Both the position numbers and the translations under genes were made by a program. Shown here in pieces: positions 46,084 through 53,136 of a stretch of DNA of 64,000 nucleotides. Origin of the DNA: an uncultured Muribaculaceae bacterium (lineage in GTDB: Bacteria; Bacteroidota; Bacteroidia; Bacteroidales; Muribaculaceae); contig CANQQE010000002.1 of the NCBI GenBank assembly GCA_947625935.1, forward strand, positions 1-64,000, written 5' to 3'. The notes beneath the pieces are model-generated. The model made no database searches. It was not told where the DNA came from and saw only the letters and a program-made list of their open reading frames with translations. Positions within the stretch are counted from its first letter, which is position 1. Each line of letters begins with the position of its first letter.

Positions 46084-47862
46084 ATGAAACAACTATCAGC
46101 AGCTATAGCCGTATTAATGGCCGCGACAGCAGCAGCATCAACCGACGCTATCCGGGTCAATCAGATCGGATACCTCGCCGACGACATCAAAATTGCCGTT
46201 CTGATGACTGCAAACCCTGCTACACCAACCGGGGACATAGTCATAACCGACGCCGTTTCAGGCGAAACATTCATCCCTGACTCCGTTGTCAGTGTCAACC
46301 CCTGGGAACCGATGGCAGCCTGTTACCGCATCTACTTCTCATCGCTCTCTCGGCCGGGAAAATATTCTGTGGCGAGCGAAACCGCGGTTTCACCTCAGTT
46401 CCGTATCGGAAACGACATATATGCCGGTGCTAATGAAATACCGCTGCGCTACATGCGCCAGCAACGTTGCGGCTACAACCCGTCGCTCGATGCCCATTGC
46501 CATCAGCACGACGGTTTTCTGGTGTTGAGCGGTGACCGTGACGGAGAGCATATTGATGTCACGGGCGGATGGCACGATGCAAGCGACTACCTCCAATATC
46601 TCACTACATCGGCCAATGCCGTTTATCAGATGTTGTGGGCCTATAATGAGAATCCTTCTGTGTGGGCCGACAATTACGACGCAGCCGGACGCATCGGGGC
46701 AAACGGTGTCCCCGACATTCTCGACGAAGCCCGCTGGGGACTCGAATGGATGATGAAGATGAACCCTGAAAAAGGGATGTACCTCAACCAGATAGCCGAC
46801 GACCGCGACCACCGTTACGCCGGGTTGCCCGCAGGCGACAATGTCGATTATGGCTATGGCGCGGGGAAAGGCCGCCCTGTCTACCCATGTAGCGGCAAAC
46901 CATATGGATTGATGAAAAACAAGAATCGCAGCCGCGGGCTGGCTTCATCAGTAGGCAAGTTCGCATCATCTTTCGGATTGGGAGCGGAGGTATTCAACGC
47001 CATCGACACCGCGTTTGCCCGAAATCTCATGGCTCGCTCCCTTGAAGCTTACGAGATTGCCAAGGCCAACCCCGGTGCCTGCCAGACCGCTCCTTGTGTC
47101 TCACCCTATTTTTATGAGGAAGACAACTGGGTCGACGACATGGAACTCGCCGCGGCGCAATGTTACAGCAACACCGGCGACCGACGCTATAAGACCGATG
47201 CTGTCAACTATGGCCGCCAAGAACCTGTCACCCCATGGATGGGAGCCGACTCGGCGCGTCATTACCAGTGGTATCCGTTCATGAATCTTGGCCATGTAAA
47301 ACTTGCTCGCGACCGTGAACTGCGCGTCGGCAAAGAGTTTGCACGCAATCTCCGTTCCGGCTTGCAGCGCGTCAAGGAACGAGGAGCCGACAACGCATTC
47401 CTCTGCGGCATACCCTTCATATGGTGTTCCAACAACTTGACTGTTGCCCTTGTGACCCAAGCCATGCTCTACCGCGACCTCACCGGCGACAATAGCTATC
47501 TCGAACTGGAAACCGCCGCCCGCGATTGGCTTTTCGGACTTAACCCATGGGGCAAATGTATGATTGTCGGATTACCCGCCGGCGGTGACTATCCCCGAGA
47601 CCCTCACTCTGCATTGACCAACCTTGAAAAAATCGAGGTTACCGGCGGCATAGTTGACGGGCCGGTCTACAATTCGATATTCAGCTCTCTTCAAGGAGTG
47701 CATCTGCGCAATGTCGACCGCTACGCCCCCTATCAGAACTCTACCGTTGTATACCATGACGACTACAGCGACTATTCAACCAACGAGCCGACAATGGACG
47801 GCACCGCTTCAACGACCTACTTCCTCGGCCGACTTGCAGCAAAAGCCCGGGAAGTTAAGTAG
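46084..47862 (+). CDS. Family 9 glycoside hydrolase
   Basis: 592 residues, exported (signal peptide MKQLSAAIAVLMAATAAAS). Residues ~22-108 form the N-terminal Ig-like domain common in GH9 (IRVNQIGYLADDIKIAVL). The (alpha/alpha)6 catalytic domain has Asp165/Asp168 in VTGGWHDASDYLQ and the general acid Glu568 in YSTNEPTMDGTAS. GVPDILDEARWGLEWMMKM is a further GH9 hallmark. GH9 enzymes are endo- or exo-beta-glucanases and related activities. No SusC/SusD pair, CBM or sorting domain is present, so it is probably periplasmic and may act on an endogenous glycan. It ends the plus-strand gene run that began with cdsA. Confidence 0.9.
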   Translation: MKQLSAAIAVLMAATAAASTDAIRVNQIGYLADDIKIAVLMTANPATPTGDIVITDAVSGETFIPDSVVSVNPWEPMAACYRIYFSSLSRPGKYSVASETAVSPQFRIGNDIYAGANEIPLRYMRQQRCGYNPSLDAHCHQHDGFLVLSGDRDGEHIDVTGGWHDASDYLQYLTTSANAVYQMLWAYNENPSVWADNYDAAGRIGANGVPDILDEARWGLEWMMKMNPEKGMYLNQIADDRDHRYAGLPAGDNVDYGYGAGKGRPVYPCSGKPYGLMKNKNRSRGLASSVGKFASSFGLGAEVFNAIDTAFARNLMARSLEAYEIAKANPGACQTAPCVSPYFYEEDNWVDDMELAAAQCYSNTGDRRYKTDAVNYGRQEPVTPWMGADSARHYQWYPFMNLGHVKLARDRELRVGKEFARNLRSGLQRVKERGADNAFLCGIPFIWCSNNLTVALVTQAMLYRDLTGDNSYLELETAARDWLFGLNPWGKCMIVGLPAGGDYPRDPHSALTNLEKIEVTGGIVDGPVYNSIFSSLQGVHLRNVDRYAPYQNSTVVYHDDYSDYSTNEPTMDGTASTTYFLGRLAAKAREVK

Positions 47863-47943
47863 TGTGAAATAATCGAAAACGGGCTGATATGGTAGTGAAT
47901 TTAAGTAACTTTGTAGTTCTACATTCAATTTTCCCTCAGAACT

Positions 47944-49626
47944 ATGACCAAAATCAAATCGCCCCTCATATCTCTCACACTTCTGTTATCGTCCTCAATG
48001 GCTATGGCGGCAGGCCATGCGGCTCCCGCTGAAGCCCGCCTGCATAGGCCGCTTGAAATGAAACTCCTGTTAAGCGGAAATTTTGGCGAGCTGCGCAACA
48101 ATCATTTCCATTCTGGTCTCGATTTCAAAACCGGGGGCACCACAGGCCACAAAGTATATTGTGCCGCCGACGGCTATGTCAGCCGAGTACTCGTATCCCC
48201 CTGGGGATTTGGCAGAGCCGTCTATGTGACGCACCCCTCGCTCGGTCTCACTACAGTCTACGGTCATCTTCAATCTTTCAGCGACAAGATTGACGCCCCC
48301 GTAAAGCAACAGCAGCGCGCCGCTGAGACGTTCCGGGTTGACTTGGAGTTCAAACCGGGGCAGATTCCCGTCAAACGCGGCGAAGTGATCGCTCTCAGCG
48401 GTAACTCGGGGTCATCCGGGGGGCCGCATCTCCACATGGATGTCCGCGACACCGAAACCGAGGAGCCTCTCGACCCTATGCCCTATTTCAAAGAACTGAT
48501 TGCCGACCGTGTCGCACCCGAAGTGCGGTCAATTTCGCTATATCCCCGTCAGGGGCTTGTCGATGGTGATAGCCGGCCGGCTACACGGACTCCGGCCACG
48601 GCATCACGGCCATTCAAGGCATGGGGGTTGGTTGTCCCCGGAATAAAAGCCTACGACCGCATGACCGGCACCGCAAATATCTACGGCGTGAAATATCTGA
48701 CTTTGACTGTCGACGGAAAACAGATTTACCGCCGGGCTACCGACCGCTTCTCTTTTGACAACACCCGTGCGCTTAACACCATAATCCACTACCCGTCCCG
48801 CATCAAAGCCAATTCATGGACCATGACAACAGCCGTTCCTCCTTCCCGTCCGCTCGGCTCAATGATCGAGGCAATCGACGGCGGAGTCCTGACAATAAAC
48901 GAATCAAGGGAATACAAATGCCGTTTCACCCTTGAGGATGAGCACGGCAACGTTACGACCCGGGATTTCACCATTATCGGCGAACGTCAGCCCGTTCCGA
49001 AAGTAACGCCGATTGGAGAGAAGGTGGAATGGAACAAGCAACGACGACTGCAAAAAAATGGCGCCGAATTTCTATTCCAGGCGGGCAGTCTATACGAGGA
49101 CTCCTACATAACCTTGAAAGTGCTCCCGACATCAGCCTACAAGTCCGACCTATATGTCATTGGCAATCCCGAAATTCCTCTCGCTAAATCTTTTGAGATG
49201 AGTCTGCCGCTGAACATTGAAAAAATTTACGACCGGCGACAATACTGCATCGTGAGAATCGACGGCAAAAAGCGCGTTGCGATCGGAGGCAGATACTCCG
49301 ACGGCAAAATAACAGCAACTGCGAATCGGTTCGGGAATTATGCCGTTGTTGTCGACACGAAAGCGCCTGTCATAACCCCGGTGACACCATTGAAATGGAG
49401 CGGGAAAGGGGTAATAAAGGTCAAAATAGCCGATGACCTGAGCGGTATAGACGACTACCGCGGCGAAATCGACGGCAAATGGATACTTCTGGAACTGGAC
49501 GGCAAGACGGGCACCCTCACAGGCCGCATAGACCGCAAAGAATTTCCCGCAGGCGCGCCTCATGAGTTCACACTGACGGTGACCGACGCTTGCGGCAATA
49601 AAGCCGGCTATTCGCATCAATTGTGA
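47944..49626 (+). CDS. M23-family (LytM) metallopeptidase
   Basis: 560 residues with signal peptide. The zinc peptidase domain lies near the N-terminus: His56 and Asp60 in RNNHFHSGLDFKTGG, and His162/His164 in SGGPHLHMDVRD, so it should be catalytically competent. From about residue 185 on there are beta-rich repeats of Ig type (TNIYGVKYLTLTVDGKQIY, FTLEDEHGNVTTRDFTI, DDLSGIDDYRGEIDGKW). This resembles Bacteroidales M23 proteins acting in peptidoglycan remodelling or division. TAACTTTG at 47906-47913 is a -7 element 31 nt upstream, suggesting its own promoter. Confidence 0.9.
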   Translation: MTKIKSPLISLTLLLSSSMAMAAGHAAPAEARLHRPLEMKLLLSGNFGELRNNHFHSGLDFKTGGTTGHKVYCAADGYVSRVLVSPWGFGRAVYVTHPSLGLTTVYGHLQSFSDKIDAPVKQQQRAAETFRVDLEFKPGQIPVKRGEVIALSGNSGSSGGPHLHMDVRDTETEEPLDPMPYFKELIADRVAPEVRSISLYPRQGLVDGDSRPATRTPATASRPFKAWGLVVPGIKAYDRMTGTANIYGVKYLTLTVDGKQIYRRATDRFSFDNTRALNTIIHYPSRIKANSWTMTTAVPPSRPLGSMIEAIDGGVLTINESREYKCRFTLEDEHGNVTTRDFTIIGERQPVPKVTPIGEKVEWNKQRRLQKNGAEFLFQAGSLYEDSYITLKVLPTSAYKSDLYVIGNPEIPLAKSFEMSLPLNIEKIYDRRQYCIVRIDGKKRVAIGGRYSDGKITATANRFGNYAVVVDTKAPVITPVTPLKWSGKGVIKVKIADDLSGIDDYRGEIDGKWILLELDGKTGTLTGRIDRKEFPAGAPHEFTLTVTDACGNKAGYSHQL

Positions 49627-49717
49627 TATTAGACTTTTTCATGCTCCATTGTGAAACTTTTTTACTCAAAGCTTTGTTTAAGTAGGAAAGTTCAACTATT
49701 TACCCACTCGGAGCATT

Positions 49718-50566
49718 ATGATAAAGATTCAGATTTTAGCCACTGGTTTAGTCCACGTCTCACCTTTCATCCCCTATAATAGCGTTAACGCTGGGAAGTT
49801 GAAAGTCTACGGATTCACCGTTCCCAAAAAAGATTGGGTGTGGCTCCCGGTCATGAGCTATCTCATAGAGCATCCCAAGGCCAACATACTGGTCGATACC
49901 GGCTGGAACCGACGCATCAGCCCCAAAGGCGAATTTGACAAAAACGCTCAGGAAATCGCCCTCGGCTCAAGACTCTTGGCTAAAGTCAACCAAGGGCTCC
50001 TTCCCGAAGGGCAGGCCATCGACGAACAGCTCGCCGCCGTGGGAAAAAGTTCTACCGATCTCGATTATGTCGTTATCACACACCTCGACTGCGACCACGT
50101 CAGCGGACTGTCGCAGGTGTCAAGCGCCAAGCGGGTCATGGTCAGCGACACCGAGATGCAGGCATCGGGTGGAGGCACACTCTGCAACCGCACCCGATAC
50201 CGCGACATTTTCTGGAAAGACGTTCCACTGACGCTTTACCAGTGGAACAGCGACCGCGGGCCGTTCGGACGCTCCTATGACCTTCTCGGAGACCACTCCG
50301 TAGAGCTGATAAACATTCCCGGACACACCGAGGGGATGGTGGCCGTAAAGATAACTAACCCTGAAGGTAAATATGTGCTGCTCACATCCGACGGTGCCTA
50401 CAGCTCCCGCTCCTGGAAAGAGATGGTGTTGCCGGGCGTAAGCGTCAATACCGAGGACCAGCTCAAATCCCTGAAATGGATTCGCGAGCAAAGCCTATCG
50501 CCCAACTGCGTCGCATCGCTCGCCACCCACGACCCCGACGTCACCCCCGGAATAATCGAATTCTGA
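49718..50566 (+). CDS. Metallo-beta-lactamase-fold hydrolase (AHL-lactonase-like)
   Basis: 282 residues, no signal peptide. The pattern of AttM/AiiA-type lactonases is recognisable: NILVDTGWNRR near residue 57, the metal motif THLDCDHVSG (His122, Asp124, Asp126, His127), NIPGHTEGM (His203), LTSDGAY (Asp225, bridging) and LATHDPD (His271). The canonical motif is HxHxDH; here its second His is Asp124, so one metal site is altered. The family includes lactonases and other hydrolases. Quorum quenching is only one possibility, and Bacteroidales are not known for AHL signalling. Monocistronic by position. Confidence 0.8.
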   Translation: MIKIQILATGLVHVSPFIPYNSVNAGKLKVYGFTVPKKDWVWLPVMSYLIEHPKANILVDTGWNRRISPKGEFDKNAQEIALGSRLLAKVNQGLLPEGQAIDEQLAAVGKSSTDLDYVVITHLDCDHVSGLSQVSSAKRVMVSDTEMQASGGGTLCNRTRYRDIFWKDVPLTLYQWNSDRGPFGRSYDLLGDHSVELINIPGHTEGMVAVKITNPEGKYVLLTSDGAYSSRSWKEMVLPGVSVNTEDQLKSLKWIREQSLSPNCVASLATHDPDVTPGIIEF

Positions 50567-50607
50567 TCCGATAACGGAACACCCAATATATTTTTGCGAA
50601 CATTACT

Positions 50608-50689
50608 GGTAGGGCCTGCCCACGGGCTGACCGCCCCTCCCTGACAGCATCACGCAAACCTATCCCACCGGTAAGGCCGGCCCACGAGC
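50608..50689 (+). repeat. Two imperfect 20-bp direct repeats
   Basis: GGTAGGGCCTGCCCACGGGC (50608-50627) and GGTAAGGCCGGCCCACGAGC (50670-50689) match at 17 of 20 bases, 62 bases apart, in the 254-base gap between the hydrolase gene and the phosphohexomutase gene. No gene is visible in this gap. They are probably copies of an interspersed intergenic repeat. Confidence 0.55.
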
Positions 50690-50752
50690 AACAACCAAAA
50701 CAAACCTGAGACCTGTTAACGCAATCTTTCTGTGAACAAATTGCACGCTCCA

Positions 50753-50784
50753 TTTGTAGGAAGTAGAGCAAAGTTGTATCTTTG
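50753..50784 (+). promoter_or_regulatory. Promoter of the phosphohexomutase gene
   Basis: TTTG (50753-50756), a 20-nt spacer and TATCTTTG (50777-50784) give an exact Bacteroidetes -33/-7 match, 36 nt before the ATG. Confidence 0.8.
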
Positions 50785-50820
50785 CCATGAGCTTTTAACT
50801 GAAATTAATTTAACAACGAC

Positions 50821-52569
50821 ATGGAAAATAAAGATTTATTGCAGTCGGTCACCGAGAAAGCACAAGTGTGGCTCGGCAACGGTTATGACGAGGAAACCCG
50901 CAGCGAGGTCAAGCGTATGCTTGACGCTGACGACAAAACCGAACTTATCGAGTCGTTCTACAAAGATCTGGAATTCGGTACCGGAGGCCTGCGAGGCATA
51001 ATGGGCGCAGGTACCAACCGAATGAACATATACACCGTCGGCGCAGCCACCCAAGGCTTGGCCAACTATCTCAAGGAAGCGTTTGCCGAACTACCCGAAA
51101 TCAGCGTGGTTGTAGGCCACGACGTGCGCAACAACTCACGAAAATTTGCCGAAATCGTTGCCGATATATTCTCAGCCAACGGCATCAAGGTCTACCTGTT
51201 CGAGAGCTTCCGTCCAACCCCTGAGCTGTCGTTTGCGATACGCCATCTCGGTTGCCAGAGCGGCGTGAACATCACAGCCTCACACAACCCCAAGGAATAT
51301 AATGGTTATAAGGCATACTGGGCCGACGGTGCGCAGATTATCGCCCCCCATGATGTCAACATCATCGACAACGTGAACAAAATCAAGGGAGTGGAAGCCA
51401 TTAAATTCAACGGTGACAAATCAAAAATTCAGATTATCGGCAAAGAAATCGACGACGCTTTCCTATCGGCCATCAAAGGTCTGTCGTTAAGCCCCGATGC
51501 GATCAAACGCCACCACGACCTCAAAATCGTCTACACCCCCATCCATGGAACAGGTGTGAAACTCGTGCCTGAATCGCTGAAAAATTACGGTTTCACCAAC
51601 ATCATCCATGTCCCCGAACAGGATATTCCCAGCGGAGACTTCCCGACCGTGGAATCACCCAACCCCGAGAACCCGCCGGCAATGGCTATGGCGATAGCAA
51701 AAGCCAAAGAGGTCAACGCCGACCTTGTCATGGCATCCGATCCCGACGCCGACCGAATCGGCTGCGTAATCCGCGACGCCAAGGGTGAATACCAGCTCAT
51801 CAACGGCAACCAGATTGTGATGATATTGCTTAACTATCTCATGACCCGCAACGCCGAACTGGGCAAACTCACCGGCAACGAGTATATCGTGAAGACCATC
51901 GTCACTACCGAGACAATCAAGTCAATAGCCGACGCCAACAACATCAAGATGTTTGACTGCTACACTGGCTTTAAATGGATAGCCGCGGTAATCCGCGACC
52001 ATGAAGGGACGTCGCGCTACCTCGGAGGCGGCGAGGAAAGCTACGGATTCCTTGCCGAAGACTTCGCCCGCGACAAAGACTCGGTATCGGCGATATCTCT
52101 GATGGCCGAAATCGCAGCCTGGGCCAAGGACAAAAACATGGACTTCCTGCAGATGCTTCAGGATATATACATGAAATATGGATTCTCGAAAGAGGAAGGC
52201 ATCTCGGTGGTGCGCCTCGGCAAGAGTGGTGCCGAAGAAATCGTGGCCATGATGAAAGGCTTCCGCGCCAATCCGCCCAAACAGCTTGGCGGCAGCTCCG
52301 TTGTTACGATAAAAGACTACGCCGACCTCAATCTCACCGACCTTACCACCGGCAAAGTCGAGAAAATGGATATGCCCACTACAAGCAACGTTCTCCAGTA
52401 TTTCACCGCCGACGGCACCAAAGTCTCGATTCGACCCTCAGGAACCGAGCCTAAAATCAAATTCTACATTGAAGTCAAAGGCCACCTCGACAGCGCAGCC
52501 GACTATGACCGCGCCAACGCCGACGCCAAGGCCAAAATCGACGCAGTCAAAAAAGACCTCGGAATCTGA
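50821..52569 (+). CDS. Phospho-sugar mutase (phosphoglucomutase/phosphomannomutase)
   Basis: 582 residues, the alpha-D-phosphohexomutase superfamily. Visible are the catalytic phosphoserine Ser154 in NITASHNPKEYNGYKAYW, the metal loop ASDPDADRIGCVIRD, the sugar-binding loop YLGGGEESYGF and the C-terminal phosphate site RPSGTEPKIKFYIEV. It interconverts hexose-1- and hexose-6-phosphates for glycogen, LPS and capsule precursors; the length matches PgcA/YbbT-like enzymes. The gene is monocistronic: a defined promoter precedes it and the palindromic IS-end remnant follows. Confidence 0.94.
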   Translation: MENKDLLQSVTEKAQVWLGNGYDEETRSEVKRMLDADDKTELIESFYKDLEFGTGGLRGIMGAGTNRMNIYTVGAATQGLANYLKEAFAELPEISVVVGHDVRNNSRKFAEIVADIFSANGIKVYLFESFRPTPELSFAIRHLGCQSGVNITASHNPKEYNGYKAYWADGAQIIAPHDVNIIDNVNKIKGVEAIKFNGDKSKIQIIGKEIDDAFLSAIKGLSLSPDAIKRHHDLKIVYTPIHGTGVKLVPESLKNYGFTNIIHVPEQDIPSGDFPTVESPNPENPPAMAMAIAKAKEVNADLVMASDPDADRIGCVIRDAKGEYQLINGNQIVMILLNYLMTRNAELGKLTGNEYIVKTIVTTETIKSIADANNIKMFDCYTGFKWIAAVIRDHEGTSRYLGGGEESYGFLAEDFARDKDSVSAISLMAEIAAWAKDKNMDFLQMLQDIYMKYGFSKEEGISVVRLGKSGAEEIVAMMKGFRANPPKQLGGSSVVTIKDYADLNLTDLTTGKVEKMDMPTTSNVLQYFTADGTKVSIRPSGTEPKIKFYIEVKGHLDSAADYDRANADAKAKIDAVKKDLGI

Positions 52570-52608
52570 TTCCGCAGCCAAGCATAACCGACCATACCGG
52601 CAGGAAGC

Positions 52609-52668
52609 TGTGTCAAAATTGAATTGCACCCCAAAAGTTAGACAAAAAGCTTTTGGGGTGCAATTCAA
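52609..52668. mobile_element. Left island boundary: inverted repeat plus 48-bp palindromic IS-end remnant
   Basis: TGTGTCAAAATTGAA (52609-52623) is repeated inverted at 58640-58654. Overlapping it, TTGAATTGCACCCCAAAAG (52619-52637) and its exact complement (52650-52668) form a 19-bp palindrome around 12 bases. The 48 bases from TGAATTGC to GCAATTCA begin with TG, end with CA and are flanked on both sides by AAAT. That is what an IS3-type insertion, reduced to its two ends, would leave with a 4-bp target duplication. The end sequence recalls IS3-family termini in Bacteroidales; that link is from memory. It could also act as a terminator for the mutase gene. Confidence 0.5.
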
Positions 52669-52730
52669 AATAGACGCACCCTCTTTTTCGTAATTTTGTG
52701 CGTAAAAAACAACATCAAAATCTGCTCCGT

Positions 52731-52890
52731 ATGCCAGTTAAAATCTACGTCATAAACGACCCCATTTTGATAAGGTTTTATCGAGGACAAAGACCTCGAC
52801 GGCTTCAAGGAATACCTTGACTCCGACGATACTCTCTTGTTCGGCGAACCCGAAGACCTCCCTTTCATCGAGGCCATCGAGAACTATTGA
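52731..52890 (+). pseudogene. Small acidic protein gene with a one-base frameshift
   Basis: ATG at 52731 reads MPVKIYVINDPILIRF and then leaves frame. One frame over, FIEDKDLDGFKEYLDSDDTL followed by LFGEPEDLPFIEAIENY runs to TGA at 52888-52890. Removing one T from the TTTT run near 52774 restores a continuous 52-residue acidic protein. TAATTTTG at 52691-52698 is a -7 element and a strong terminator follows at 52911, so the gene has full transcription signals. The family is not recognised. The shift may be real decay or a base-calling error in the T run. Confidence 0.5.
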
Positions 52891-52910
52891 CCCATCTCCA
52901 AACGTTTTTT

Positions 52911-52945
52911 AACCTCGGTGTGCTCGATTTTCGCACACCGAGGTT
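52911..52945 (+). terminator. Strong terminator after the small acidic gene
   Basis: AACCTCGGTGTGC (52911-52923) pairs perfectly over 13 bp with GCACACCGAGGTT (52933-52945) around a 9-nt loop. ATTATCTTT follows. Confidence 0.75.
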
Positions 52946-53062
52946 ATTATCTTTGCCCCTGATTGCAACAGTCTCAAATATTTTCGCTACCTTCGCAATC
53001 TAAATGCGCCTGCGCTGACAAAGACTACTCAATGTAAGTAATTGCTTATAATCAATATATTA

Positions 53063-53122
53063 AGGAACTTCCTTGTAGTCGCATAAAGGTTTAGTCGCCC
53101 GTCAGCCTACTCGGAAGTTCCT
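53063..53122 (+). promoter_or_regulatory. Long hairpin directly upstream of the methyltransferase gene
   Basis: AGGAACTTCC (53063-53072) and GGAAGTTCCT (53113-53122) are perfect complements. Inside them GTAG and CTAC can extend the helix across a 2x2 internal loop, leaving a large loop that holds two TAGTCGC copies. The structure ends 14 bases before the GTG start. It may be a control element (an operator for a regulator, or an RNA structure) of the restriction-modification genes. 52946-53062 shows nothing else. Confidence 0.4.
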
Positions 53123-53136
53123 CGCTTTATAATGCT

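Noticed and set aside
53063-53122. Phase-variable invertible promoter flanked by inverted repeats
   Set aside because: The arms are only 10 bp with a 40-bp interval, contain no clear -33/-7 promoter in either direction, and no invertase gene is nearby. A fixed hairpin is simpler.
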